A stretch of DNA of 43,176 nt, taken from the NCBI GenBank assembly GCA_013373325.1, contig JABXIA010000198.1:1-43176 (forward strand), read 5' to 3'. This stretch comes from Paracoccaceae bacterium (GTDB lineage Bacteria > Pseudomonadota > Alphaproteobacteria > Rhodobacterales > Rhodobacteraceae). Position numbers and translations under genes: made by a program. Each line of letters begins with the position of its first letter. Within the stretch, counting starts at the first letter, position 1. Below the pieces are notes generated by a model. It saw only the letters and a list, made by a program, of their open reading frames with translations. It did not search any database and was not told where the DNA came from. Below are positions 23,065 through 31,576 of the stretch, in pieces.

Positions 23065-23412
23065 ATGAACACAGCCATTTCCTCTATCCGCAATCTCGGC
23101 CCTGCCTACGAAGAAGCCTGCCAGCGCGCGGGTATTGCTTCCGCTGAGGATCTGCGCGCCCTTGGCGCCGATGCGGCCTATGCCCGGCTTTTACAAACCG
23201 GAACGCGGCCGCATTTCATTGGCTATTACGTGCTGGTCATGGCCCTGCAAGGCCGGCCCTGGAATGATTGCAAGGGCAAGGAGAAGGAAGAGCTTCGCAA
23301 ACGCTTTGATGCGATCAAGGCAGAGGCGAGACCGACGCACAATTTCAAACTACTGGCAGAGCTGGATGCAATAGGTGTGCGTGCAACCCAGGCAGACCTC
23401 AAGACGCTCTGA
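23065..23412 (+). CDS. TfoX C-terminal-domain protein
   Basis: This 115-residue protein consists mostly of the TfoX C-terminal helix-hairpin-helix-like domain: SIRNLGPAYEEACQRAGIASAEDLRALGADAAYARLLQTG. In competence regulators this domain is paired with a TfoX N-terminal domain, which is missing here. The C-terminal domain alone is common in proteobacteria and has no firm function. The ATG at 23065 begins directly before the domain. It is divergent from the P450 gene. Confidence 0.85.
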   Translation: MNTAISSIRNLGPAYEEACQRAGIASAEDLRALGADAAYARLLQTGTRPHFIGYYVLVMALQGRPWNDCKGKEKEELRKRFDAIKAEARPTHNFKLLAELDAIGVRATQADLKTL

Positions 23413-23555
23413 CACCCGGCGCCTGCACTGAAACGGCTGGCTGTTAGCAAGACGTTCATCTGCCGGACAAGAGTACTGGCTCAGGAAATTTTGCAACTAT
23501 TCCAAAGCTGCTGCGTTGTGTCCTCAATCGCTGACACACCAAAGGGAGTTCCGGA

Positions 23556-23726
23556 ATGGACCTGATCCGCATCATCTTCGCTGTCATTTTGCCGCCGCTG
23601 GGCGTGTTCCTGCAGGTGGGCCTGGGTAAGCACTTCTGGCTGAACATCCTGCTTACGCTTCTCGGCTATATCCCGGGCATCGTGCACGCCGTCTGGATAA
23701 TCGCACGGACGCCCAGCCATGCCTGA
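23556..23726 (+). CDS. YqaE/Pmp3-family small membrane protein
   Basis: This 56-residue protein reads MDLIRIIFAVILPPLGVFLQ, followed by GKHFWLNILLTLLGYIPGIVHAVWII. That is the two-helix signature of the Pmp3/YqaE family, linked to stress and membrane potential in other organisms. The ATG at 23556 is preceded by AAGGGAG eight bases upstream. Its TGA at 23724-23726 overlaps the ATG of the DUF4112 gene (23719), so the two are probably translated together. Confidence 0.92.
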   Translation: MDLIRIIFAVILPPLGVFLQVGLGKHFWLNILLTLLGYIPGIVHAVWIIARTPSHA

Positions 23727-24231
23727 ACTGCCGAACCGTCAGAAAATAGAACTTTTGAAGCTTGAACGCCTCGCTCAGAGTATGGACCGCGCGTTTCGCG
23801 TTCCGCTGATTGGGGTGCGACTTGGCTGGGACAGTATTGCGGGCCTGGTGCCGGGCATTGGAGATGCACTTGCTCTGGCCCCTGCCGGATACATTCTCTA
23901 CCGCGGCTTCCGGATGGGGGCCTCCGCCCCGGTGCTGGCGCGGATGGCTGCCAACATCGGGATCGACACGCTGATAGGCTCAATCCCCCTTGCCGGCGAC
24001 CTGTTTGACGTGGCTTGGAAAGCCAATACCCGCAACACCGCCCTGCTGCGCCGCCACCTGGAAGAAAGCGGAAAAATGGATGAGCCGCTGCCCAAACGTT
24101 TGGGCCGGCGGAAGTTTTCCAGCCTCACAGCTCCGCGGGAACTGCGGCTTTCTCCCGCCTGGACAGGCAGCCAAGGCACGCAGAGGAAACAGCCAGGGAT
24201 TCGCCGCCACCCGCTTGGCCGCCCATTGTAG
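23719..24231 (+). CDS. DUF4112 membrane-associated protein
   Basis: This 170-residue protein has the DUF4112 core at about residues 12-112: LERLAQSMDRAFRVPLIGVRLGWDSIAGLVPGIGD, then two hydrophobic stretches and GSIPLAGDLFDVAWKAN. The remaining C-terminal 55 residues are basic and variable. The domain occurs widely and has no established biochemical role. It overlaps the preceding YqaE gene by eight bases, which suggests a shared membrane or stress role by association only. A terminator follows, shared with convergent ndk. Confidence 0.88.
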   Translation: MPELPNRQKIELLKLERLAQSMDRAFRVPLIGVRLGWDSIAGLVPGIGDALALAPAGYILYRGFRMGASAPVLARMAANIGIDTLIGSIPLAGDLFDVAWKANTRNTALLRRHLEESGKMDEPLPKRLGRRKFSSLTAPRELRLSPAWTGSQGTQRKQPGIRRHPLGRPL

Positions 24232-24238
24232 ATACGAA

Positions 24239-24268
24239 AAAGGCTGCAACCCGCAGGCTGCAGCCTTT
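24239..24268. terminator. Terminator between DUF4112 and ndk
   Basis: AAAGGCTGCA (24239-24248) pairs with TGCAGCCTTT (24259-24268), with A-rich and T-rich flanks. It can act for both convergent genes. Confidence 0.85.
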
Positions 24269-24290
24269 CTAAACCAGTTCAGCCTATGGC

Positions 24291-24713
24291 TTAGCCGACC
24301 AGCTCGAGGCCGGAGAAGAAGTAAGCGATTTCCACTGCAGCGGTTTCCGGAGCGTCGGAGCCGTGCACGGAGTTTTCGCCAACCGATTCAGCGAATTCGG
24401 CGCGGATGGTGCCGGCCGCGGCGTCTGCCGGGTTGGTGGCGCCCATGACTTCGCGGTTTTTCGCGATGGCGTTTTCGCCTTCCAGAACCTGCGCAACGAT
24501 CGGCGCGGACGCCATGAATTCGCACAGCTCGTCGTAGAACGGACGCTCGGCGTGCACCTTGTAGAACTCACCCGCTTGCGCTTTGGTCAGGTGAATGCGC
24601 TTCTGTGCCACGATGCGCAGGCCGGCTTCTTCAAACTTGGCGTTGATTGCGCCGGTCAGGTTGCGGCGGGTTGCATCGGGCTTGATGATCGAGAAAGTGC
24701 GTTCCAGTGCCAT
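24291..24713 (-). CDS. ndk: Nucleoside diphosphate kinase
   Basis: This 140-residue enzyme has the family layout from [20 protein letters not shown] to [12 protein letters not shown], in which H117 is the phosphohistidine that relays phosphate from ATP to other nucleoside diphosphates. The protein is full length with all active-site stretches, including [11 protein letters not shown] and MGATNP. The ATG at 24711-24713 is the natural start. It works in the cytosol and is not in an operon with either neighbour. Confidence 0.98.
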   Translation of the reverse strand: MALERTFSIIKPDATRRNLTGAINAKFEEAGLRIVAQKRIHLTKAQAGEFYKVHAERPFYDELCEFMASAPIVAQVLEGENAIAKNREVMGATNPADAAAGTIRAEFAESVGENSVHGSDAPETAAVEIAYFFSGLELVG

Positions 24714-24911
24714 GGGGCAGACTCCTGTGCTGAAAAGCCGGACGTCATGCCCGGCCCGTTACGAATTGCCGCCCCGATAGCATGGCTCTGTGACAGGATA
24801 AAGAGGGGATTGCGCAGCTTTGACGCAGCTGGAGTTTCGGGGTTGCACTTATCTGATTCTTTTTGTCAGGTAATGCGGCGCGAACAGGCTTGAAACTTGA
24901 AACAAGGTTGA

Positions 24912-25190
24912 ATGATGAAACCTGCATTTGCTCTGATCGCCTCCCTTGCAGCAGCCCCGGCGGTTGCCGCTTAAACTGCCATACCCATGACCTACGGTCT
25001 GTTCGAAACAGCCATCGCCCATACAGATCTGGAAAGCTGCCCGGCGCAGCTTGCGAAACCGGACACCTTCTGCCGCGCCACCCTGCGCCATGACGAGATC
25101 CACGTCTTTGCCTTCAGCCGTGAAGATGGCAACCCGCTGGTCGGCTTTGCCTCCTATGCCTTCAACGATCTCGCACAGCATCTGAATTAA
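24912..25190 (+). pseudogene. Small secreted protein gene interrupted by one in-frame stop codon
   Basis: From ATG at 24912 or 24915 the frame encodes a Sec signal peptide (KPAFALIASLAAAPAVAA). It then meets TAA at 24972-24974, exactly at the expected signal-peptidase site, and continues open in the same frame for 71 more codons to TAA at 25188-25190. The remainder (TAIPMTYGLFETAIAHTDLESCPAQ, then DTFCRATLRHDEIHVFAF) reads like a small folded domain with two cysteines. I recall similar secreted proteins in related genomes with glutamate at this site, so a G-to-T change (GAA to TAA) is the simplest explanation. A sequencing error, or reinitiation at ATG 24987 giving a cytosolic form, are alternatives. 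Confidence 0.7.
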
Positions 25191-25274
25191 CAGCTGCTCA
25201 TGATGGGGCTGCCAGCCGCCGCCAGCTCCCCTCCCCCATTGACAACACCGCAGCACTGCCGCAGTGCTCGGGTC

Positions 25275-27122
25275 ATGTTACGTATCAGCGATATCTCCTA
25301 TGCGGTCGAAGGCCGCCTCCTGTTCGATGGCGCCAGCGCCACGATTCCCGCCGGGCACAAAGTCGGGCTGGTCGGCCGCAACGGCACCGGCAAAACCACG
25401 CTGTTCCGGCTGATCCGCAATGAGCTGTCGCTGGAATCCGGCAGCATTTCCCTGCCAAGCCGTGCGCGGATCGGCGGTGTGGCGCAGGAAGCGCCCGCCT
25501 CGGATGTGTCGCTGATCGATACTGTTCTGGCAGCGGACACCGAACGCGCCGAACTGATGGCAGAGGCGGAAACCGCACAGGACCCGGGCCGGATTGCGGA
25601 GATCCAAACCCGCCTGGCCGACATCGACGCCTGGTCTGCCGAGGCCCGAGCGGCCTCTATCCTCAAAGGACTGGGGTTTGACTACGACGCCCAGCAGCGC
25701 CCCTGCTCCGATTTCTCAGGCGGCTGGAGGATGCGTGTCGCATTGGCATCAGTGCTGTTTTCCCAGCCGGATCTGCTGCTGCTTGACGAACCGACCAACT
25801 ATCTGGACCTGGAAGGCGCGCTGTGGCTTGAGGCCTATCTGGTGAAATACCCGCACACGGTGATCATCATCAGCCACGACCGCGAACTGCTGAACCGGTC
25901 GGTCAATGGCATTCTGCACCTCGAGGACTTGGGCCTGACCTTCTATTCCGGCAACTATGACCAATTTGCCCGCCAGCGTGCCGCCAATCGGGCCAATCAG
26001 GCGGCCCTGGCCAAGAAACAGGACGCCCGCCGCGCCCACCTGCAGGCCTTTGTGGACCGGTTCAAGGCCAAGGCCAGCAAGGCCAAACAGGCGCAAAGCC
26101 GGGTGAAGATGCTGGAGAAAATGGAAACCATCCGTGCGCCTGAAGACGCCGCACGCACCGTGTTCACCTTCCCCGAACCCGAAGAACTGTCGCCGCCGAT
26201 CATCGCCACCGAGGGTGCGTCGGTGGGCTACGACGGCACCACAATCCTCAGCCGGCTGGATCTGCGCATCGACCAGGACGACCGCATCGCGCTGCTGGGT
26301 AAGAACGGCGAGGGCAAATCCACCCTCTCAAAAATGCTGTCGGGCCGCCTGGATGTGATGACGGGCCGGATGACCCAGTCCAGCAAGCTGCGGATCGGCT
26401 TTTTTGCCCAGCATCAAGTGGATGAGCTGCACATCGACGAAACGCCGCTGCAGCACCTGCAGCGCGAACGCCCCGACGAAGGCCAGGCCCGGCTGCGTGC
26501 CCGGCTGGCCGGTTTCGGCCTGGGCGCAGATCAGGCCGATACGGCCGTGGGCCGACTCTCAGGCGGTCAGAAAGCGCGCCTGTCGCTGCTGCTGGCCACC
26601 CTGCCCGCGCCGCATCTGCTGATCCTTGACGAACCGACCAACCACCTGGACATCGAAAGCCGCGAGGCGCTGGTGGAGGCGCTGACGGCCTATTCCGGCG
26701 CGGTCATTCTGGTCAGCCACGACATGCACCTCCTCAGCCTGGTGGCGGACCGCCTGTGGCTGGTGTCCGGCGGCACGGTGAAACCCTTTGAGGGTGACTT
26801 GCCCGCCTACCGCGACCTGCTGCTGACACGCGACAAACCGGCGGGCAAGCCCAAGGCAGAGAAGCCCAAGCGCCCCTCCCGGGACACCATCCTGGCCCTG
26901 CGTGCAGAGGTCCGCAAGGGAGAGGCCCGGCTCGAAAAAGTCAGCGAGATGCGGGACAAACTGGCCAAAAAGCTGGCGGACCCCGCCCTGTATGAAGACG
27001 GCCGCAAGGACGAGGCTGTGGTCTGGCAGCGCAAATATGCCGAAGTGATGGAAGCGCAGGACCGTGCCGAGGATCTTTGGATGAAGGCGCTGGAAAAACT
27101 GGAACAGGCAGAAGCACAATGA
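25275..27122 (+). CDS. ABC-F family ATP-binding protein
   Basis: This is 615 residues from the ATG at 25275, directly before the conserved LRISDISYAVEGRLLF. An earlier open start is not supported. It has two ATPase domains and no membrane segment. The first has Walker A GRNGTGKTTL, signature FSGGWRMR and LLLLDEPTNYLD. The second has GKNGEGKSTL, LSGGQKARLSLL and LDEPTNHLD. The domains are joined by a basic helical linker of the ABC-F type, and the C-terminal tail is coiled (RKGEARLEKVSEMRDKL). ABC-F proteins act on the ribosome in translation or antibiotic protection. Subfamily assignment (Uup or YheS-like) is uncertain. Its stop overlaps the marC start. Confidence 0.95.
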   Translation: MLRISDISYAVEGRLLFDGASATIPAGHKVGLVGRNGTGKTTLFRLIRNELSLESGSISLPSRARIGGVAQEAPASDVSLIDTVLAADTERAELMAEAETAQDPGRIAEIQTRLADIDAWSAEARAASILKGLGFDYDAQQRPCSDFSGGWRMRVALASVLFSQPDLLLLDEPTNYLDLEGALWLEAYLVKYPHTVIIISHDRELLNRSVNGILHLEDLGLTFYSGNYDQFARQRAANRANQAALAKKQDARRAHLQAFVDRFKAKASKAKQAQSRVKMLEKMETIRAPEDAARTVFTFPEPEELSPPIIATEGASVGYDGTTILSRLDLRIDQDDRIALLGKNGEGKSTLSKMLSGRLDVMTGRMTQSSKLRIGFFAQHQVDELHIDETPLQHLQRERPDEGQARLRARLAGFGLGADQADTAVGRLSGGQKARLSLLLATLPAPHLLILDEPTNHLDIESREALVEALTAYSGAVILVSHDMHLLSLVADRLWLVSGGTVKPFEGDLPAYRDLLLTRDKPAGKPKAEKPKRPSRDTILALRAEVRKGEARLEKVSEMRDKLAKKLADPALYEDGRKDEAVVWQRKYAEVMEAQDRAEDLWMKALEKLEQAEAQ

Positions 27123-27739
27123 TCGACACTGCATTCCTGATCACATCCTTCGTGACATTGTTCGTGATCGTCGACCCGATCGGCCTGACGCCGGTCTTCA
27201 TCGCCCTGACGCAGGGCATGTCGTCTTCCCGCCGCCGCTCCATCGCGCTGCGGGCCACTATCACTGCAGCCGTTCTGCTGGCGATTTTTGCAGGTTTTGG
27301 CGAAGCAGTGCTGGGCTTCATCGGCATCTCCATGCCCGCCTTCCGGGTGGCTGGCGGCGTCCTGCTGTTCCTGACCGCGCTGGACATGCTGTTCGAACGC
27401 CGCAACAAGCGCCGCGAGGACCGCAGCGAAGAAGATGACTTTGACGACCCGTCCGTCTTCCCTCTGGCAATCCCGCTGATGGCGGGCCCCGGCTCCATCG
27501 CCACGGTGATCCTGCTGACTGGCCAGCAGCCCGGCTTTGCAGGCTTTGCCATGGTAATGGGCGTGGTGATTGCCGTGCTGGCGATCCTCTTGGTAATGTG
27601 CCTGTTTTCCGGCCTGTTCGAACGGATGCTCGGCAAGACCGGGATCACTGTTGTCACCCGGCTTCTGGGTATGCTGCTGGCTGCCCTGTCGGTGCAGTTC
27701 GTGCTGGACGGCCTGCGAGACTTCGGCTTCGCAGGCTAG
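27119..27739 (+). CDS. MarC-family integral membrane protein
   Basis: The ATG at 27119 overlaps the ABC-F stop (ATGA). It gives 206 residues with about six membrane helices, starting FLITSFVTLFVIVDPIGLTPVFIAL. The conserved DPIG and the later FPLAIPLMAGPGSIATVILL are MarC family signatures. A cytosolic acidic and basic loop (ERRNKRREDRSEEDDFDD) separates the two halves. MarC was once linked to multiple antibiotic resistance, but that role was not upheld, and the transported substrate, if any, is unknown to me. Confidence 0.93.
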   Translation: MIDTAFLITSFVTLFVIVDPIGLTPVFIALTQGMSSSRRRSIALRATITAAVLLAIFAGFGEAVLGFIGISMPAFRVAGGVLLFLTALDMLFERRNKRREDRSEEDDFDDPSVFPLAIPLMAGPGSIATVILLTGQQPGFAGFAMVMGVVIAVLAILLVMCLFSGLFERMLGKTGITVVTRLLGMLLAALSVQFVLDGLRDFGFAG

Positions 27740-27783
27740 TATAACGTCCCGGCCCGCCTACATAATAATCAGGAGGTGAGCGC

Positions 27784-28365
27784 ATGGGCGAATATGAAAT
27801 CGGGCGGTTTATCTATCTGATCATCCTGCTGGTCGCGGTAGGGTCTTGGGTCTTTGTCCAGAACCGTCAAAGCCTCGGCAAGACGATGCAGATGTTTGCC
27901 GTCTGGGGCTTCATCTTTCTTGGCGTCATCGCTTCATACGGGCTGTGGGAAGACATCCGCCAAACTGTTCGCCCGCAGCAAAGTGTCGCCATCGACGCGG
28001 GCCGGGTCGAAGTGCCGCGCGCACCGGACGGCCACTATTACCTGACATTGGACGTGAACGGCGTCCCGGTCGAATTCCTCGTCGACACCGGCGCCAGTCA
28101 GGTTGTGCTGAATGAACGTGACGCCCGAAGCGCAGGCATCGACACCGGCAGCCTTGCCTACCTCGGCCGCGCCAGCACCGCCAATGGCGAGGTGCGCACG
28201 GCTTCCGTCTGGGTTGATGAGATCTCGCTGGGCGGCATCACCGACAAGAACCTGCGGGTGTGGGTCAATCAGGGAGAGCTGGAACAATCCCTGCTGGGGA
28301 TGGGCTACCTGCAGCGCTGGTCCAGCATCGAAATCCGCAACGGCGCGTTGTTACTGACACGCTGA
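27784..28365 (+). CDS. TIGR02281-family clan AA aspartic protease
   Basis: This 193-residue protein has AGGAGG nine bases before its ATG. Two N-terminal membrane helices (about 8-23 and 37-55) are followed by a retropepsin-like domain. The active-site aspartate is in VEFLVDTGASQVVLN at about residue 100. The flap and hydrophobic segments (LLGMGYLQRWSSIEI) complete the fold. Members are anchored with the protease domain probably in the periplasm and should work as dimers. The substrate is unknown. It follows marC by 44 bases and may be in the same transcript. Confidence 0.9.
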   Translation: MGEYEIGRFIYLIILLVAVGSWVFVQNRQSLGKTMQMFAVWGFIFLGVIASYGLWEDIRQTVRPQQSVAIDAGRVEVPRAPDGHYYLTLDVNGVPVEFLVDTGASQVVLNERDARSAGIDTGSLAYLGRASTANGEVRTASVWVDEISLGGITDKNLRVWVNQGELEQSLLGMGYLQRWSSIEIRNGALLLTR

Positions 28366-28399
28366 CGGCCGCGAACGCGCAACTTCGGCCTGCAATGTA

Positions 28400-28413
28400 T
28401 TGAGGCGGATCAA
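28400..28413 (+). promoter_or_regulatory. FNR/FnrL-type box upstream of the globin gene
   Basis: TTGAGGCGGATCAA matches the FNR consensus TTGAT-N4-ATCAA at nine of ten bases. A -10-like TTAGAT lies at 28435-28440. If the box is centred at -41.5, transcription would start near 28448 and the -10 would fall almost exactly there. This is the geometry of an oxygen-controlled class II promoter. Confidence 0.7.
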
Positions 28414-28480
28414 AGTTCTGCGCCCGCTTGCCCCTTAGATTGGAACTCAATCAACCCAACAATGAGAGGAGCAAGCCGCC

Positions 28481-28897
28481 GTGACCGATGACGAACTGAA
28501 ACAACTGCAGCAAAGCTACAGCAAGCTGAAAGAGGAAACCGGCAAGTCGCCCTCATATTTCTATGACTCCCTGTTCCGTCATGCGCCTGAATTGCGCCAG
28601 CTGTTCCGCGAGGATCTGGAAGGCCAGGGAATGAAGTTCATGACCACACTGGGCGTGATTGTTGCCAGACTGAATGATGAAAGCGCCGTGGCCCCGCAAT
28701 TTCAGCAGCTCGGCAAGACTCATGCGTCTCTTGGCGTCCTGACGGAACACTTCGCCCCGATGGAAGAAGCCCTGATCGACACCCTGCGCCACGCGCTCGG
28801 AAAGGAGATGACCCTGGAGCTGGAGGCGCTGTGGCGCACGGCCTTCAAGGAGATTTCCCTCAAGATGATCGAACGCGGCGGCATTCAAGGCCACTGA
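28481..28897 (+). CDS. Single-domain bacterial globin
   Basis: This 138-residue globin starts with GTG at 28481, with GAGAGGA upstream. Helix B has SYFYDSLFRHAPELRQLF, and the proximal histidine is H81 in GKTHASLGVL, the pattern of flavohaemoglobin-related globins. The C-terminal helices GKEMTLELEALWRTAFKEIS fit helices G-H. There is no reductase domain. Such globins bind oxygen or NO and are often used in NO detoxification or low-oxygen physiology, and the FNR-type box upstream fits that. The exact ligand chemistry is not known here. Confidence 0.9.
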   Translation: MTDDELKQLQQSYSKLKEETGKSPSYFYDSLFRHAPELRQLFREDLEGQGMKFMTTLGVIVARLNDESAVAPQFQQLGKTHASLGVLTEHFAPMEEALIDTLRHALGKEMTLELEALWRTAFKEISLKMIERGGIQGH

Positions 28898-28918
28898 AAC
28901 GGTCTCTTGGCAGCAGCG

Positions 28919-29470
28919 TCAGCTGTTGCCGGGTTCAGCCGTAATGAATCCCTTGACGGGATAAACCCGGCCGAACGCGCCCGGATAGCTTTCCAGCCGG
29001 ACCGCAGACCAATCGTTTTTTTCCGACACGTCAATCACCGCCATGCCGAGCGAGATCTTGTTGCGGTGCCAGTTTGCGTGGTTGACCCGGATCCTTCGCG
29101 CATCCTCGACTTTTGAAACCACAGCAACATGCCCCAGCGGGTTGGAGCGGGTGGCACTGAAGGCCATCACGGCACCCGGTTCCGGCTCTTTGCTGCGGCT
29201 GTACTGCCCCGTGGCCTGCGCCCACCAGGTCTTGGCATTTCCGAAAATTTCGATCCCGCTGGCGTTGCGGGCAAAGGGCACACACCAGACACGGCGGCCT
29301 TTGGACTGCAAATACTGAACTTCCTGAACGGCATACTCCAGCCGCGCAGCCTCGGCCTCTGCCCGGCTGACGGATCCGTTCTGAACATCACCGCAATTGG
29401 CCAGGAAAAGCAGGCCGGCGCCGGCAATAGGAAGCAGCCGCAGCCGCTTGACCGCACGTACGAAATTCAT
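28919..29470 (-). CDS. CHAP-domain lipoprotein (putative amidase or peptidase)
   Basis: This 183-residue protein has a lipobox LFLANC at C26, so it is probably lipid-anchored on the periplasmic side. The CHAP-like core has the catalytic cysteine C63 in RVWCVPFARNASG, the histidine H114 in NPLGHVAVVS and a polar residue in NHANWHRN. CHAP domains cleave peptidoglycan peptide or amide bonds. The spacing fits, so wall remodelling is plausible but unproven. The ATG at 29468-29470 is preceded by GGGGGGACAG. It is downstream of holC on the same strand but separated by 165 bases. Confidence 0.82.
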   Translation of the reverse strand: MNFVRAVKRLRLLPIAGAGLLFLANCGDVQNGSVSRAEAEAARLEYAVQEVQYLQSKGRRVWCVPFARNASGIEIFGNAKTWWAQATGQYSRSKEPEPGAVMAFSATRSNPLGHVAVVSKVEDARRIRVNHANWHRNKISLGMAVIDVSEKNDWSAVRLESYPGAFGRVYPVKGFITAEPGNS

Positions 29471-29496
29471 CTGTCCCCCCAGTGTCCTGGTCGTTT

Positions 29497-29512
29497 TCCC
29501 GGTGGACCGGGA
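29497..29512. repeat. Short perfect inverted repeat upstream of the CHAP gene
   Basis: TCCCGGT (29497-29503) and ACCGGGA (29506-29512) are separated by two bases, 27 bases before the CHAP gene start. There is no T-tract in the direction of the holC transcript, so an operator is more likely than a terminator. Confidence 0.3.
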
Positions 29513-29635
29513 TTTGTGCTGGAAGGGATAAAGGCCAAGTGACGAAAAATCGAGTAATTGTTGCCCTTGTGAAACAATTCAAACGGGTCGTCGGCAAATT
29601 CTTGCCAACAGCAGGTGCCGAAACCGTAGATCCGC

Positions 29636-30094
29636 CTATTTTTCGGCCTTCTTTTCCCAGCGGCCGCTTTCCTCTGACCAGTACTGGGCGGAACAGCCCT
29701 CATCCGTCAGTGTCTTCCACTGGGTGCGCGCATGCTGCACGGCCTCGGGATCGGTGCCGTCAAACAGGATACAGACCCGGCCCAGCGCCTGCACTTCTTC
29801 GGCACTGACAGCGGCGCCATCCACCGCCATCACGCACTCCGGATTGTTGGCCGCCTCAGGGCCCGCCGTCAGCAGGATGGGCTGCAGCGCGTCATGGGGG
29901 CCGCCCGCAAGGCCATGAGCCCGGAAACTCTCTTCCGGCCCCTGCCACAGGCGGTCATCCAGCCAGGCCATACGCTCCGGATCGCGCCCGCGCACCGCAA
30001 TGCGCCAGCCCGCCCCGCGCGCCTTGTCCAGAAGGACCGGCAGGGTCTCCTCCAGCGGCCTTTGCGTCAGATGATAGAAATAGGCGGCTCCCAT
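29636..30094 (-). CDS. holC: DNA polymerase III subunit chi
   Basis: This 152-residue protein matches HolC: AAYFYHLTQRPLEETLPVLLDKARGAGWRIAVRG at the N terminus, and LDDRLWQGPEESFRAHG and PILLT in the middle. Chi links the clamp loader to single-strand binding protein at the replication fork. It lies six bases downstream of pepA, an arrangement conserved in many proteobacteria. The C-terminal tail is charged (ESGRWEKKAEK). Confidence 0.93.
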   Translation of the reverse strand: MGAAYFYHLTQRPLEETLPVLLDKARGAGWRIAVRGRDPERMAWLDDRLWQGPEESFRAHGLAGGPHDALQPILLTAGPEAANNPECVMAVDGAAVSAEEVQALGRVCILFDGTDPEAVQHARTQWKTLTDEGCSAQYWSEESGRWEKKAEK

Positions 30095-30100
30095 AACGGC

Positions 30101-31576
30101 TTATTCCGCCTCGAACTTGTCCGCGACCAGCCGGTTCAGCGCCATCACGCCCCAGCCGGTGGCACCTTTGGGCGCATAGTCCGTGTCCTTGCTGACCGAT
30201 GCCACGCCGGCGATATCCAGATGGATCCAGGGCATATCGTCCTTGATGAACCGCTGCAGAAACTGCGCCGCAGTAATGGAGCCCGCAGGGCGGCCGCCAA
30301 CGTTCTTCATGTCGGCAATGCGGGATTTAAGCTGCTCGTCATAGGCCTTGCCCAGCGGCATCCGCCAAGCGCCCTCGTCCTCAGACTTGGCAGCCTTCAG
30401 GAAGGCATTGCACAGGTCATCATCGTTGGAGAAGACACCGGCATTTTCATGCCCCAGCCCGATGATAATCGCGCCGGTAAGGGTTGCCAGATCGATCACA
30501 CCTGCGGGCTTGAACCGCTCCTGCGCGTACCACAGGACATCACACAGCACCAAGCGCCCCTCGGCGTCCGTGTTGATGATTTCGACGGTGTCCCCCTTCA
30601 TGGACTTCACCACATCGCCAGGACGGGCGGCGTTGCCAGAGGGCATGTTCTCCACCAAGCCAACCAAGCCAACCACATTTGCCTTGGCCTTGCGCAGCGC
30701 CAGCGCGCGCATGGCGCCTGCCACGACACCGGCGCCGCCCATGTCCATGGTCATCTCTTCCATGCCTGCAGCGGGCTTCAGGGAAATACCGCCGGTATCA
30801 AACACCACGCCCTTGCCAACCAGCGCCAGTGGCGCGGCATCCTTGGCGCCGCCCTTCCACTGCATGACCGCCACCTTGGAGGGGCTGTCGGAACCCTGTC
30901 CGACGCTCAGCAGGGTGCGCATTCCCAGCTTTTCGAGATCCGCCTCTTCCAGGATCTCAACCTCCAGGCCAATGCCCTTCATTTCTTCGATGCGGCGGGC
31001 GAATTCAGTGGTGGTGAGGACATTTGCAGGCTCATTGACCAGATCACGCGTCATATGCACGCCCTCGGCCACCGCCAGCAGCGGCGCACAAGCGGCCTCA
31101 AGCTCAGCCGGTGACTTGGAGGCGACGACAACCTCTCCCTCCGGCTTGTCGCCTTTGGGAGACTTGTGGTTATCAAAAGCGTAGTCCCGAAGCGCCATAC
31201 CCAAAGTCAGATCCGCAGCCTTGTTCATGCTGCCAGCCATAACGGTCAGCCGCTTGCCTGCAGCCCCCTTCACCAGCTTGGCCCCTGCCTGCCGCGCCTC
31301 CACCGGAGTCAGCTTGCGCGGCAGCACCAGAACATCCAGCGCCTCAACCTGCATGCCTGCGGGCCAGCCCAGGGAAATCACATCGCCTGCCTTCGCCTTC
31401 TTGAACCCTTCCGAGTCGATCAGCCGGGCAATAGCCCCCTTGGACATCCGGTTGGCGCTGCGCGCAGCCTGGTCCATGCTGCCGTCCGGCGTCACCATGA
31501 CCGCTACCCGGCCAGTCATCTCTGCTATCGCCTTGGGGTCGTAGTCGACGAAACGGATCGGGGTAAGACTGCTCAT
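30101..31576 (-). CDS. pepA: Leucyl aminopeptidase (M17 family)
   Basis: The chosen ATG at 31574-31576 has AGGAG nine bases upstream and gives 491 residues. The open frame further upstream does not look like the family. The M17 catalytic domain is intact: LVGKGVVFDTGGISLKPA with metal-binding residues, MDMGGAGVV, and the signature NTDAEGRLVLCD. The enzyme removes N-terminal amino acids in the cytosol as a zinc or manganese hexamer. In some bacteria PepA also binds DNA, which cannot be judged here. It is followed by holC and is divergent from the lpt operon. Confidence 0.96.
   Translation of the reverse strand: MSSLTPIRFVDYDPKAIAEMTGRVAVMVTPDGSMDQAARSANRMSKGAIARLIDSEGFKKAKAGDVISLGWPAGMQVEALDVLVLPRKLTPVEARQAGAKLVKGAAGKRLTVMAGSMNKAADLTLGMALRDYAFDNHKSPKGDKPEGEVVVASKSPAELEAACAPLLAVAEGVHMTRDLVNEPANVLTTTEFARRIEEMKGIGLEVEILEEADLEKLGMRTLLSVGQGSDSPSKVAVMQWKGGAKDAAPLALVGKGVVFDTGGISLKPAAGMEEMTMDMGGAGVVAGAMRALALRKAKANVVGLVGLVENMPSGNAARPGDVVKSMKGDTVEIINTDAEGRLVLCDVLWYAQERFKPAGVIDLATLTGAIIIGLGHENAGVFSNDDDLCNAFLKAAKSEDEGAWRMPLGKAYDEQLKSRIADMKNVGGRPAGSITAAQFLQRFIKDDMPWIHLDIAGVASVSKDTDYAPKGATGWGVMALNRLVADKFEAE

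Noticed and set aside
25200-25274. Extended N terminus of the ABC-F protein
   Set aside because: The extra 25 residues are proline- and alanine-rich and unlike the family. The conserved start is the ATG at 25275.
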